NCBI GenBank assembly: GCA_025454375.1
Contig: JALOOO010000001.1
Location: 1-64,000, forward strand
Length of the DNA stretch: 64,000 nt
Direction of reading: 5' to 3'
Origin: Leptolyngbya sp. Prado105
GTDB lineage: Bacteria; Cyanobacteriota; Cyanobacteriia; Leptolyngbyales; Leptolyngbyaceae
Shown: piece by piece, positions 18,264 through 27,167 of the stretch
Layout: every line of letters starts with the position of its first letter
Position numbering within the stretch: the first letter of the stretch is position 1
The notes under the pieces: model-generated
Told to the model about the DNA's origin: nothing
Database searches by the model: none
What the model saw: the letters and a program-made list of their open reading frames with translations, nothing else
Program-made: the position numbers and the translations under genes

Positions 18264-18432
18264 GGTTGAGAAATTTGTCGCGGCGATGTCTGAAGTGGTG
18301 GCACTGCCGATTCCAGACGACTATCGAGACAGTGTAGTTGCAAATTTTGAGCGGATTCAAACCGTCGCTCAAATTGTCTTAGAGTTTCCGCTCCCCGAAG
18401 GAATCGAGCTTGCCCCCGTTTTTGAACCATGA
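18253..18432 (+). CDS. AtzG-like small subunit (DUF4089)
   Basis: The 59-residue protein has the DUF4089/AtzG look: an N-terminal VEKFVAAMSEVVALPIPDDYRDSVVANFERI stretch (written here only to mark the LPIPDDYRDSV core) and a hydrophobic-acidic tail, ELAPVFEP. In Pseudomonas sp. ADP, AtzG binds AtzE and is needed for a functional 1-carboxybiuret hydrolase, much as GatC supports GatA. ATG at 18253 has a GGAGG site at 18242-18246. It overlaps the previous gene by 11 bases and the next by 4, so all three are translationally coupled. Confidence 0.78.
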   Translation: MTNEVEKFVAAMSEVVALPIPDDYRDSVVANFERIQTVAQIVLEFPLPEGIELAPVFEP

Positions 18433-19799
18433 ATATTCCTGATGCGACCCAAATCGCTGTCGCAATTCAAAACCGCGATATTACGGCAAAATCCGTTACA
18501 GCCGCAGTACTCGCTCAAATTGCAGAGAAAAATCAAACCTACAATTGTTTTACAACCGTCTTGGCAGAATTGGCGATGGAAGATGCCGATCGCATTGATC
18601 AAAGACTGGCTGCGGGAGAAGCAGTTGGAGCCTTAGCAGGCGTTCCTTTTGCGGTGAAAGATCTCTTCGATGTCGCTGGAATTCCAACCCTGGCAGGTTC
18701 CAAAATCAATGCAGACAATCCGCCTGCCACTCAAGACGCAGCACTCATTACTCGATTAAAGCAAGCGGGTGCAATCTTAGTCGGCGCACTCACAATGGAT
18801 GAGTTTGCTTACGGATTTACCACTGAGAATGCACACTATGGCGCGACTCGGAATCCGCACGATCTAGAGCGAGTTTCAGGGGGGTCATCGGGGGGGTCAG
18901 CCGCTGCTGTTGCTGCTGGAATTGTGCCTTTTAGCTTAGGGTCTGATACCAATGGTTCGATTCGGGTTCCTTCGTCGTTCTGTGGGATTTTTGGACTGAA
19001 GCCGACTTATGGCAGGTTATCGCGATCGGGCACCTATCCATTTGTGGGCAGTTTGGATCATTTAGGACCGTTTGCGCGATCGGTGCGTGACATTGCGCTT
19101 CTATTTGACACCCTACAGGGATTCGATCCATCTGACCCCGTTTGTACTTCAAAACCTCCTGAATTTTGTTTGCCAGAACTCACAAAAGGCAGTGAAGGAT
19201 TGAGAATTGCGATCGCCGATGGTTTTTTCGCAAAAAATGGCGATCCTGAAGTGTTTGAGGCAGTTCAGAAGGTTGCAGAAGCCTTGGGGGTGAGTCAGCG
19301 CGTCATTTTGCCAGAAGCCGATCGAGCGAGAGCAGCAGCATTTGTGATCACGGGAACAGAGGGCGCGAATTTGCATTTTGAGCATTTACGAACTCGTCCT
19401 CAAGATTTTGATCCAGCGGTTCGCGATCGCCTATTTGCAGGGGCATTGATGCCTGGAACTTGGTATTTGCAGGCGCAGAAATTCCGGCAATGGTTTCGCG
19501 ATCGCGTGCGAGAAGTCTTTCAAGACGTGGATGTTATTTTGGCTCCAGCGACTCCTTGTGTTGCACCTCGGATTGGGCAGCAGACGATGATTTTAGATGG
19601 AAAAGAAATGCTCGTGCGCCCTAATCTTGGCATTTTTACACAGCCGCTCTCGTTTATTGGACTGCCAATTATTTCGGTTCCGGTCAAAAGAGATGGCTTG
19701 CCGCTAGGTGTTCAGATCATTGCGGCTCCTTATCAGGAAGCTCTTGTGCTACGAGTGGCAGCAGAATTGGAAGCCAACGGCATCGTCTCCGTGTGTTAA
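18429..19799 (+). CDS. AtzE-family amidase (amidase signature hydrolase)
   Basis: A 456-residue amidase-signature enzyme with the Ser-cisSer-Lys triad: Lys in [13 protein letters not shown] (about residue 77), and the two serines in the glycine-rich [16 protein letters not shown] loop (about 152-167), followed by [15 protein letters not shown] and [13 protein letters not shown]. It closely resembles GatA, but the adjacent AtzG-like and AH_C genes favour an AtzE-type hydrolase of small amide or carboxybiuret-like compounds rather than the tRNA amidotransferase. The start overlaps the AtzG stop as ATGA. The psaK gene follows after 91 bases. Confidence 0.85.
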   Translation: MNIPDATQIAVAIQNRDITAKSVTAAVLAQIAEKNQTYNCFTTVLAELAMEDADRIDQRLAAGEAVGALAGVPFAVKDLFDVAGIPTLAGSKINADNPPATQDAALITRLKQAGAILVGALTMDEFAYGFTTENAHYGATRNPHDLERVSGGSSGGSAAAVAAGIVPFSLGSDTNGSIRVPSSFCGIFGLKPTYGRLSRSGTYPFVGSLDHLGPFARSVRDIALLFDTLQGFDPSDPVCTSKPPEFCLPELTKGSEGLRIAIADGFFAKNGDPEVFEAVQKVAEALGVSQRVILPEADRARAAAFVITGTEGANLHFEHLRTRPQDFDPAVRDRLFAGALMPGTWYLQAQKFRQWFRDRVREVFQDVDVILAPATPCVAPRIGQQTMILDGKEMLVRPNLGIFTQPLSFIGLPIISVPVKRDGLPLGVQIIAAPYQEALVLRVAAELEANGIVSVC

Positions 19800-19890
19800 C
19801 TCTTTCAACAAAAGCGACCAGAGGAATCCACAACCGGGTATCTATGATCTTGGTGAATGTATCAATTTATCAAGACTTAGGAGAAAAACT

Positions 19891-20157
19891 TTGCTTTACT
19901 CATTGCTTCTTACCACAACTCCGCACACGATCGCATGGTCACCTAGCGTCGGAATTACGATGTCGCTTTGCTGTTTGTTTTCAGTTGCGATCGGACGGTT
20001 TGCGATTAAGAATCGTGGCGTTGGCGCAAAACTCCCGGTGAAGACTCCTGCACTGTTTGAAGGGTTCGGAGTGCCTGAATTGCTTGGAACGATGAGCTTG
20101 GGACATGTTTTGGGTGCGGGTGTCATTCTCGGATTGAGCAACGCGGGCGTGCTGTAA
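19891..20157 (+). CDS. psaK: Photosystem I reaction centre subunit PsaK
   Basis: PsaK is a small two-span chlorophyll-binding subunit at the edge of photosystem I. The 88-residue product shows the family pattern: a WSPSVGITMSLCCLFSVAIGRFAI first span, a loop with KNRGVGAKLP, and FEGFGVPELLGTMSLGHVLGAGVILGL for the second span (each named only by its ends here). There is no ATG in a suitable place: TTG at 19891, with TAGGAG at 19878-19883, gives the usual PsaK length and N-terminus. The frame stays open upstream into the amidase gene, so an automatic start there would be wrong. Confidence 0.93.
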   Translation: MLYSLLLTTTPHTIAWSPSVGITMSLCCLFSVAIGRFAIKNRGVGAKLPVKTPALFEGFGVPELLGTMSLGHVLGAGVILGLSNAGVL

Positions 20158-20212
20158 TTTTTTTGCGTTGAGCCAATTTTGCATTGGCACGTTCATTGCA
20201 AACACTGGAGTT

Positions 20213-20240
20213 GTAGAGACGCGATCGATCGCGTCTCTAC
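20213..20240. repeat. Perfect 28-bp palindrome, dispersed-repeat type
   Basis: GTAGAGACGCGATC is followed directly by its reverse complement, forming a 28-base perfect palindrome with HIP1-like CGATCGATCG at its centre. Near-identical GTAGAGACGCGAT palindromes are common dispersed intergenic repeats in filamentous cyanobacteria. It lies between the convergent psaK and glycosidase genes and could end either transcript. Confidence 0.75.
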
Positions 20241-20280
20241 GGGCGTTTCGCAAGGGTCGGGAAGCGGATCAACTGCCCAA

Positions 20281-21255
20281 TTATTTCGTGAATTGTAATG
20301 CGACCTGGTTGTCTCGTTGAAAGGTTGCCCACGATCGTTTTAACGCTTCTGGGGCTGGAAATCGGCTGTCGTAAACTGTAATCACATTCGTCAACTCTCG
20401 ACCCGCAGGTTGCAAAACACGCTTGCCTGAAGCTAGAGCAACCGAAGTGCCGCCATCGAGATTCATCGCTTCATGCGCGCCGATCGCTCTCATAATCTCG
20501 GCTTCTTTACGCAGGGTAATCGGCTTGTGAAAGGTGACCAGATACAACCGATTCGCGCTTTTGGGAAACCCGATCGCCGATCGCGTCGCAACTCCCATCA
20601 CCGCCGGATCGCTGAATCCTTCCTGTTTTGGATGAATCGAAATCTTGCCTTGCTTTAATAGCCTTGGACCTGCCGTCAGTGAGAACCAGTGCTGATCCCA
20701 TTTGGGCTTGCCTTCGGTACGAGCCGTCACCATTTCAAGCTGAGTACCGCGCTTTAAGCCGAGAGTAGTTCCATAATTCTCCCAAGGGCTGTACTTGACA
20801 AATCGACCTGCGGCGACCATATTTCCCATCACCCGCTTCTGCCCGTCCATACTGAAAAACGTGCCGCTTGCAGTAATGGCAGCCCGATGACGTTTTACCA
20901 TCGATTCAAATGCTTCGTCGCCCCTTGTCGATCGCGCACTGTTTGCCTGAATCGCTTCGTTTGCCAGCCCGATATTGATAAAAGTCTGCGGATCGCTTAG
21001 AGCGATCGTTACTAAGCGGATTGGAACACCTGAGATCGTTCTTTCGACTAAAGTGACAGGGCGAGCAACCCTCGGACGATCTGACGGATCAGCCGCTTGA
21101 GCTATCGGTGCAAGCGGTTGAGGAGTAATGCCAGCGCGGGGTAATAAGATCGCGCAGGTTAAAAGGGTGCAGGTAACTGTCACGGAAAAACTACCGGGAA
21201 CAGACGATAACCAACGAATCATGAAGCGTTTTCGGTGAGAAACTCTGTCAATCAT
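20281..21255 (-). CDS. Secreted phosphodiester glycosidase family protein (NAGPA/DUF2233)
   Basis: The 324-residue product has an N-terminal signal or anchor (WLSSVPGSFSVTVTCTLLTCAIL, shown by its ends) followed by a DUF2233/NAGPA domain. Family motifs are AITASGTFFSMDGQKRVMGN, LTAGPRLLKQG, and the catalytic-type MNLDGGTSVALAS near the C-terminus. Homologues include the phosphodiester glycosidase that uncovers mannose-6-phosphate and bacterial wall-modifying enzymes; in cyanobacteria the substrate is unknown and envelope location is inferred. A second in-frame ATG at 21222 is an alternative start. Confidence 0.85.
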   Translation of the reverse strand: MIDRVSHRKRFMIRWLSSVPGSFSVTVTCTLLTCAILLPRAGITPQPLAPIAQAADPSDRPRVARPVTLVERTISGVPIRLVTIALSDPQTFINIGLANEAIQANSARSTRGDEAFESMVKRHRAAITASGTFFSMDGQKRVMGNMVAAGRFVKYSPWENYGTTLGLKRGTQLEMVTARTEGKPKWDQHWFSLTAGPRLLKQGKISIHPKQEGFSDPAVMGVATRSAIGFPKSANRLYLVTFHKPITLRKEAEIMRAIGAHEAMNLDGGTSVALASGKRVLQPAGRELTNVITVYDSRFPAPEALKRSWATFQRDNQVALQFTK

Positions 21256-21447
21256 GCCTTGCTAATCAATTTCTCAAAGACTGATTAAAAATACGTAATA
21301 ACTTTTAGCAAAAGTCCATCGCCAGGTAGAGGTAGAACAGTTGCAATCCCCACACATGACCTTATTTTCCATAGAATCACGGAGATGATCCGGAAAAGTC
21401 TCCGAGTTCAAAAAACTTTCATTGATTGATAAATATTAGATGTCGAA

Positions 21448-23793
21448 TTACTTGCCTTTCGGGTAGGCAATTCGCTGGTGATTCGATTGCTGCCAAACCT
21501 GCACAAACACCTCGGCGATCGTTGTCATTTCCGATCGCGTCAAACCCGATTCATTTAACTGCCCATCTTTCCAACGCGCTGCCAAGATTTTATTAATCAT
21601 GTTTAACGCATCATCAGGTGTCGCGTCTTTGAGCGATCGCAGTGCCGCCTCGCAAGAATCTGCTAACATCACAATTCCAGTTTCTCTAGACTGCGGTGAA
21701 GGACCGTCATAGCGAAAATCCACGTCGTCTACGGTGATCGATGAATCCTGCTGAGCGCGTTGTTGGGCTTGATGATGAAAATACCCGATCGTCATTGTGC
21801 CTTGATGCTCTGGAATGAACGCCTGCACGACTTTGGGTAATCTCGCTCGACGTGCCATCACTAACCCTTCAGTGACATGCTTTTTAATAATGGCGGCACT
21901 CTGCCAGGGGTCATCGATTAAATCGTGCTTATTCACTCCGCCCATTTGATTTTCGATGAATCCGAGCGGATCGTGCATTTTGCCAATGTCATGGTAGAGC
22001 GTGCCTGCTCTGACGAGTTCCACATTGCATCTCAGCGCACGTGCGGCAGCTTCTGCAAGATTCGCGACAAACAAAGTATGTTGAAAAGTTCCAGGGGTTT
22101 CTGCGGCAAGTCGTTTTAGCAAGGCTCGATTAGGATTTGCGAGTTCTACTAAGCGCAAGGTCGTCACCACATCAAACAGATGCTCAAGATAGGGACTAAT
22201 CCCGATCGCAATAATGCTCCACCCTAACCCCAACAATCCTTCTAAAACCGCTCCGCCAAGCAACCGATACCAATCCCCAGACAAAGCAGCTAAGACCAAG
22301 TACAGAACACCCTGCGTCACCCCGACCCCTAACCCTAGAAATGCTAACTCTTCACGCGATCGCACTCTCGCGGCAAGCAATGCTACTGTTAATCCTGCGA
22401 TCGTGCTGGGAAGCCATTGGGTCAGGGTCAATCCCATCGCGATCGGCAACATCAGCGCGAGCAGTCCAACACCGGTCACTGCTAGCACAGATCCATAGAA
22501 CGTCCCCATCAGAACGCCGATCGCAGGGAGATTGGTCGATGGCGCTTGAATCAGAATCAGCAGCGGCGTACTTAAGCACATCAACCCGACTAGCCAGTAA
22601 TCTCGATTTCGCAGACCTTTGGGGTGATAGCGCTGCTCAAGTTGCCAGAAGAGGAGGATAGAGCTACCTACTCCACCAATTAAGCCAATCAAACCCCACC
22701 AATTGGTTTCGCGGCGGCTGAGCTTGAAGTAGTCGAGCAAGATAAAATCATCAGGTGTAATTTCTTGCCCTTGCTTCACAATTACTTTGCCCCGATAGGC
22801 ATTGACCATGACAGGTTCAACATAACTTGCGGCGAGTTCAGCTTGTTGGCGGGTTCGCATTTCGTCTTTAATTAAATTCGGTTTGAGGGCATTGACCAGA
22901 ATTTGAGCCGCGATCGTTCTTGCTTCAGGCGGGGTTGCAATTTGCAGATTCAGCGTAATTGCATTTCTCAGTTGGGTTTCTTCTAATCCAGGAGCAATCC
23001 CTTGCATCAACATGCGATCGAGCGCTGCTGTAATCTCGGTTTGAGCTTTCTGCCAAGCGGAATCTGACAGGTCAAACAGGCTCGAATCGTATGGAGCTTG
23101 CAGCAGGGAACGGGCTTTGACATATCGTTGCTGTGCCGCAATGATTTCATTGGTCAGCCCTGACAAGCCGTCTAATGTCGTTTGATTTTTGTGGCGAAAT
23201 AGCTCGGATGCTGCTTGACGTTGTGCCGCATCGGCAAGGCGATCGACAAGTTGAGAATTTGGGGCTTGAGTCGCTTCCCAAATCGCTTTCCATTGCCATT
23301 CTTCTGCACTGCGTAAATATCGCTGAGTCGGTTCTGAGAGTTTTTCGAGTTCAACGAATGGAAATTTGCCAATTTCTTTACGCAGCTTTGTTCCAGTTGC
23401 AAGCTGCGATTGAACCGTGCGCCGAATTTCATCTGTGATGACGACATCCGGCATATACATCGGAGTCGAAATATTGCGGGCAGCTTTGCGCTTTTCTTCG
23501 GTTGCCTGCTTATTTTCGACTTGAGCATTGCTAGGAGCCTCGATCGTTTCAGGGGCAATTTTCCCTGCGCTCAGGCGCGGCTGATCGTAAAATCGCTGTC
23601 CCAATGCCGCCGCTAACACGAGCGAGGTCAAGGCGATGATCACAGATTTTGGGATTTTTGATTTTTGCCCAAGCGATTTCTTAAGTCCGCTGACTCGCTG
23701 TAGCGATCGAATCGACGCGGACTGCTTTAGATGCTTCCCCGACTCATTGCACACTCGTTGAATTTGTTGCGCCCAAGATCGAAGGGAGTTCAT
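21448..23793 (-). CDS. 7TM receptor-HD phosphohydrolase (PgpH-like c-di-AMP phosphodiesterase)
   Basis: The protein (about 781 residues) has an N-terminal membrane anchor, a long extracytoplasmic 7TMR-HDED domain (about 60-380, with APSNAQVENKQATEEKR and SYVEPVMVNAYRGKVIVKQG motifs), seven membrane spans (about 390-560) and a cytosolic HD domain with GTLYHDIGKMHDP, the H-HD metal site. PgpH-type proteins hydrolyse cyclic di-AMP, a signal in cyanobacterial day-night physiology. ATG at 23793, with a GAGGTG-like site, is preferred over a start 16 codons earlier. Divergent from the Crp-like gene across a 396-base gap. Confidence 0.9.
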   Translation of the reverse strand: MNSLRSWAQQIQRVCNESGKHLKQSASIRSLQRVSGLKKSLGQKSKIPKSVIIALTSLVLAAALGQRFYDQPRLSAGKIAPETIEAPSNAQVENKQATEEKRKAARNISTPMYMPDVVITDEIRRTVQSQLATGTKLRKEIGKFPFVELEKLSEPTQRYLRSAEEWQWKAIWEATQAPNSQLVDRLADAAQRQAASELFRHKNQTTLDGLSGLTNEIIAAQQRYVKARSLLQAPYDSSLFDLSDSAWQKAQTEITAALDRMLMQGIAPGLEETQLRNAITLNLQIATPPEARTIAAQILVNALKPNLIKDEMRTRQQAELAASYVEPVMVNAYRGKVIVKQGQEITPDDFILLDYFKLSRRETNWWGLIGLIGGVGSSILLFWQLEQRYHPKGLRNRDYWLVGLMCLSTPLLILIQAPSTNLPAIGVLMGTFYGSVLAVTGVGLLALMLPIAMGLTLTQWLPSTIAGLTVALLAARVRSREELAFLGLGVGVTQGVLYLVLAALSGDWYRLLGGAVLEGLLGLGWSIIAIGISPYLEHLFDVVTTLRLVELANPNRALLKRLAAETPGTFQHTLFVANLAEAAARALRCNVELVRAGTLYHDIGKMHDPLGFIENQMGGVNKHDLIDDPWQSAAIIKKHVTEGLVMARRARLPKVVQAFIPEHQGTMTIGYFHHQAQQRAQQDSSITVDDVDFRYDGPSPQSRETGIVMLADSCEAALRSLKDATPDDALNMINKILAARWKDGQLNESGLTRSEMTTIAEVFVQVWQQSNHQRIAYPKGK

Positions 23794-24041
23794 CACTAGC
23801 TCACCACCTCGTTGTAATCTTGTGCAATCTTGATCACACATGACCTACGCATCACTCTACTAGGTTTTGAGACATTTGATTAACCCTTTCAACACGAAAA
23901 ATTTGCGATCGTACTAATCGATAAGTAAAGTCAACTATTAGTATCAAATCTCATTAATTATTAGCCTATAAAAGTTTTGTAGCCAAACGATAGCAAGAAT
24001 TATAGGAACAAATTGCATAGAAATACTCGTATATTAAGTGA

Positions 24042-24072
24042 GAATAGTCGCATTAGTGTAAAGCGACTATTC
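24042..24072. promoter_or_regulatory. Perfect inverted repeat ahead of the Crp-like gene
   Basis: GAATAGTCGC (24042-24051) and GCGACTATTC (24063-24072) form a 10-bp perfect inverted repeat with an 11-base spacer. It lies 118 bases before the Crp-like gene in the AT-rich divergent gap (23794-24189), which otherwise holds only scattered TATTAG/TTATTAG motifs. It could be an operator or a leader hairpin; no T tract follows, so a terminator is unlikely. Confidence 0.4.
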
Positions 24073-24189
24073 GCCTCTCTGCGAGCTTAGATCGACAAAA
24101 ATCCGATCCATAATCTAAGGATTTCCTGAGATTTGAGTGTCAATTTCATTACATAACCTGCTCTGTTTGTCCCCCTATCCGAGATTTTC

Positions 24190-24804
24190 ATGCCACTGAC
24201 TCATCAATCTTCTAGAAACTCATCGCTGACCATATCGCTTGTGATGGCTCCTGAGCTTCAGTTTCAGCGAAAAAAACGATTGTCCCTACGTCCTGACTGT
24301 CTCTGGGAAATCAAAGAAGGCTATGTTCGCTCTGTAACGTGGAGTGAATCTGGAGAAGTTGCAACTCTAGGAATTTGGGGCGCGGGTGATCGGATTGGTA
24401 AACCGTTGTCTCGGCTGAAATGCTATCAGCTTGAATGTTTAACTGAGGTGAGCGCGCAACTCACTCCAACCTCAGATGCCGAAGCTCACGCCGCCTGTAT
24501 TCACCATACACATCAGACTGAAATCATGTTGCGATTGATGCACATTCGATCGACTTCACAGCGACTGCTTCAACTGCTCTACTGGCTTGCCGCCCGATTT
24601 GGAACAAGGGTCGATCGAGGATATTTGCTAGATTTGCCGCTGACGCATCAATTGATTGCTGAAATGATTGGGACGACGAGAGTGACTGTGACCCGAATGC
24701 TGAATGACTTTACGCAGAAAAGAAAGATTTGTCCATTGCCTCGGCGCAAACTGCTGCTGTTATGTGCTGATCTTGCACCCGCCCTAAGCGAATTTGAAAT
24801 CTAA
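24190..24804 (+). CDS. Crp/Fnr-family transcriptional regulator
   Basis: The 204-residue protein has a Crp-type architecture: a beta-roll N-terminal half (residues about 25-105), a long dimerisation helix (EIMLRLMHIRSTSQRLLQLLYWLA) and a C-terminal winged helix-turn-helix with LTHQLIAEMIGTTRVTVTRMLNDF (about 157-180). The phosphate-binding cassette of cAMP-responsive members (a GE followed by RSA/RTA) is not visible, so the effector is probably not cAMP. No Fnr-type cysteine cluster is present. The gene precedes a quinone methyltransferase by 52 bases, but co-regulation is speculative. Confidence 0.85.
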   Translation: MPLTHQSSRNSSLTISLVMAPELQFQRKKRLSLRPDCLWEIKEGYVRSVTWSESGEVATLGIWGAGDRIGKPLSRLKCYQLECLTEVSAQLTPTSDAEAHAACIHHTHQTEIMLRLMHIRSTSQRLLQLLYWLAARFGTRVDRGYLLDLPLTHQLIAEMIGTTRVTVTRMLNDFTQKRKICPLPRRKLLLLCADLAPALSEFEI

Positions 24805-24856
24805 GATTGAACTGCGCTAGATTGGCATTTAGTGAAAGCGCTACCGCATTTGATTC

Positions 24857-25843
24857 ATGAATTTATCTCTCGTTCTTTGGCTGTTAATCGCTCTGCCAAT
24901 TCTTGGTGTTGCGCTTTATCTTTTGACTCCCCGTCGCTATCAGTCTTCTGACTCTGTTGCAGGCTCCTACGATGAGTGGACAGAGGACGGAATTTTAGAA
25001 TTTTACTGGGGAGAACATATTCACCTTGGGCATTACGGAGTGCCGCCGTGCCGCAAAGATTTTCGATTGGCAAAATCGGACTTTGTGCATGAAATGGTGC
25101 GCTGGGGTGGACTCGATCGACTCCCACCCGGAACAACAGTCTTAGATGTCGGATGCGGCATTGGGGGCAGCAGTCGAATTTTGGCAAAAGATTACGGATT
25201 TGATGTCACGGGTGTAACGATCAGCCCGCAGCAGGTCAAACGCGCTCAGGACTTAACCCCTGCGGGCGTGAGTGCCAAATTTCTCGTAGACGATGCCATG
25301 GCGCTGTCTTATCCGGATGCCAGTTTTGATGTCGTTTGGTCGATCGAAGCGGGTCCACATATGCCCGATAAAGCCAGATTCGCAAGAGAACTGATGCGCG
25401 TTCTCAAACCGGGCGGCATTCTTGTCGTTGCCGATTGGAATCAGAGAGACGATCGCCAAATTCCGCTTAACTTTTGGGAGCGTCCTGTGATGAAGCAACT
25501 GCTAGACCAATGGGCGCATCCTGCTTTTTCGAGTATTGAAGGCTTTTCTGAACACTTAGCCGCAACTGGATTTGTCGAGGGTGAAGTGATCACGGCTGAT
25601 TGGACAGTCCCGACGCTCCCCTCTTGGTTCGATTCGATCTGGCAAGGGATTGCTCGACCGAAGGGACTGATCAAATTTGGGGTATCTGGATTAATTAAAT
25701 CGTTGCGAGAAGTGCCCACCTTAATCCTGATGCGAATTGCCTTTGGGGCAGGTCTATGTCGATTTGGCATGTTCCGCGCTCAGCGCAATCCTCTAATTTC
25801 TGAACGATCGCAAGACATCTCAACCGCCACCGCTCACCATTAA
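24857..25843 (+). CDS. MPBQ/MSBQ methyltransferase (plastoquinone/tocopherol synthesis)
   Basis: The enzyme methylates 2-methyl-6-phytyl- and 2-methyl-6-solanyl-1,4-benzoquinol, feeding tocopherol and plastoquinone synthesis. The 328-residue sequence closely resembles, by memory, Synechocystis sll0418: an N-terminal membrane helix ending in LLTPRRYQSSDSVA, then YDEWTEDGILEFYWGEHIHLGHYG, SAM motif I VLDVGCGIGGSSRILAKDYG, VWSIEAGPHMPDK and VVADWNQRDDRQIPLNFWE. These distinguish it from gamma-tocopherol methyltransferase. A membrane association through the N-terminal helix is expected. A terminator follows at 25853. Confidence 0.92.
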   Translation: MNLSLVLWLLIALPILGVALYLLTPRRYQSSDSVAGSYDEWTEDGILEFYWGEHIHLGHYGVPPCRKDFRLAKSDFVHEMVRWGGLDRLPPGTTVLDVGCGIGGSSRILAKDYGFDVTGVTISPQQVKRAQDLTPAGVSAKFLVDDAMALSYPDASFDVVWSIEAGPHMPDKARFARELMRVLKPGGILVVADWNQRDDRQIPLNFWERPVMKQLLDQWAHPAFSSIEGFSEHLAATGFVEGEVITADWTVPTLPSWFDSIWQGIARPKGLIKFGVSGLIKSLREVPTLILMRIAFGAGLCRFGMFRAQRNPLISERSQDISTATAHH

Positions 25844-25852
25844 ACATAAAAA

Positions 25853-25882
25853 ACACCCTTCACTATTTAGTTAGAAGGGTGT
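25853..25882. terminator. Terminator hairpin between convergent genes
   Basis: ACACCCTTC (25853-25861) pairs with GAAGGGTGT (25874-25882) around a 12-base loop. The A-run before it on the + strand gives a U tract for the leftward PEP-CTERM transcript; it may also slow the rightward transcript. Confidence 0.75.
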
Positions 25883-25937
25883 CACTTGTTAAAAACCTTT
25901 AGGTGTCGCTGAATTTCAATGCCAGGGAGTTGAGCAA

Positions 25938-26651
25938 TTACTCTTCTGTTTGAACTTGTTTTTTGCGCTTCAGCAGCAATGCACCTGCAACTGCGCTCAA
26001 GCCTAGAATCGCCGTCGGTTCAGGAACCGAAGCCATACGGAACGAGTGATTATCGGACTCAAAACCACCGCCTCCGATTTGCGAAATCACAATCCGATTG
26101 AAGAACTCATTCTTCTGGTTTGTGCTGAAATGCACATAGCCATTTCCTTCGTTGCCATGCTGTGCCGCACGGACTTCAGCCAGAGGATTAACATCGGTGT
26201 AGCCAACGGTTTTGATCAGACGACCGCCATCAAAGAATGAGAAGGTATTTCCGGGACTCATTGCGCCCCAGTTGATGCCGAAGTAGTCCAAGTGACCTTC
26301 CAAATCGATCGTCACATCATTGCCTGCAAACACAGCCAGATATTTGCTGTCATTGACTGCTCCACCAACACCCGCAGGCGACCAGACATCAGAACGAACA
26401 TTGCTAGAACCGCTGGCGTTCTGAAAGCTGTATTTTGCGAATCCTGTAGTGGGTGCGCTACCGGAGTTAAAATCTACAGTTCTTGTGCCGGGAAGCTGCA
26501 AGTCAGAAAATGCACCCTGATTGGTAACCCCACCGGGTCCGGTCGCTCCACCTGTAATGCTGAAGCTAATCGCTTGAGCCGATCCCGCGTGGCTGATCAC
26601 TGCGATCGCCGATACTGCTGCAACAGACACTAGACCTTTAACAAACTTCAT
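25938..26651 (-). CDS. PEP-CTERM sorting-domain protein
   Basis: A 237-residue exported protein. The N-terminal signal peptide ends near HAGSAQA, the middle is a glycine/serine-rich beta domain without a recognised catalytic site, and the C-terminus has the PEP-CTERM signal: SVPEPTAILGLSAVAGALLL followed by KRKK. Such proteins are processed by exosortase and displayed on the surface or in the matrix. The central pattern (DYFGINWGAMSPGNTFSFFDG) resembles the Npun_F0296-type exosortase-dependent surface proteins. No exosortase gene lies in the window. Confidence 0.88.
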   Translation of the reverse strand: MKFVKGLVSVAAVSAIAVISHAGSAQAISFSITGGATGPGGVTNQGAFSDLQLPGTRTVDFNSGSAPTTGFAKYSFQNASGSSNVRSDVWSPAGVGGAVNDSKYLAVFAGNDVTIDLEGHLDYFGINWGAMSPGNTFSFFDGGRLIKTVGYTDVNPLAEVRAAQHGNEGNGYVHFSTNQKNEFFNRIVISQIGGGGFESDNHSFRMASVPEPTAILGLSAVAGALLLKRKKQVQTEE

Positions 26652-27167
26652 AAGATTTGCAAACTAACTCTATGCCGTCATTATTCGTGTAGGTCAAGGT
26701 GAAAGCTTTGAGAGAATGTACTGAAATCTCAATTTATTTCGTTCTATCAAGTCTTGTAAGTCTTCGATAAAGGGCTGCAAAAAAATCCGTAGAAGTTCTT
26801 GCTCCAATCTAAAATTTGTGCATCGAGTTTCCCAAGTTTTACCGAGTTTTTTTGAGTCGTTTTGCGATTTTTCTCGAAATTTCAACTCAGAAGGCGTAGT
26901 CCTACGAGGATTGTAGAAGGCATAAATTCGTCAGAATCTTAGAGCCTCCGCAATTCTTCAGAGATGAATTTAGTGTGAGAGTTACTGAGGCAGAATCGAA
27001 ATTGCGCTGATCGGTTGAAATAAGCACGGTAAGATTTAAGATTTGAGCGCGCATCTTGCACAACGTTGCTGGTTAGAATTGGGAAATGCTTTAACTCAAG
27101 CGTATTGTTGTTCATCAAATTTGAGCTTCGCCCGGATTCATTAAATGGCTCAAACTCCAGATTATCT
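26652..27167. other. Intergenic region between divergent PEP-CTERM gene and metG
   Basis: This 516-base stretch is AT-rich and contains no gene I can support. A 63-codon frame on the minus strand (26694-26885) has only a TTG start and no ribosome site. It should contain the promoters of both flanking genes, but no consensus box stands out. Confidence 0.6.

Noticed and set aside
18429..19799. Calling the amidase GatA
   Set aside because: GatA similarity is strong, but the overlapping AtzG-like and AH_C genes point to an AtzE-type enzyme; a decisive test would be a phylogeny including a second gatA in the genome.
26694..26885. 63-codon frame on the minus strand between the PEP-CTERM gene and metG
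   Set aside because: It has only a TTG start, no ribosome site, AT-driven composition (Lys, Leu, Arg) and no recognisable family.
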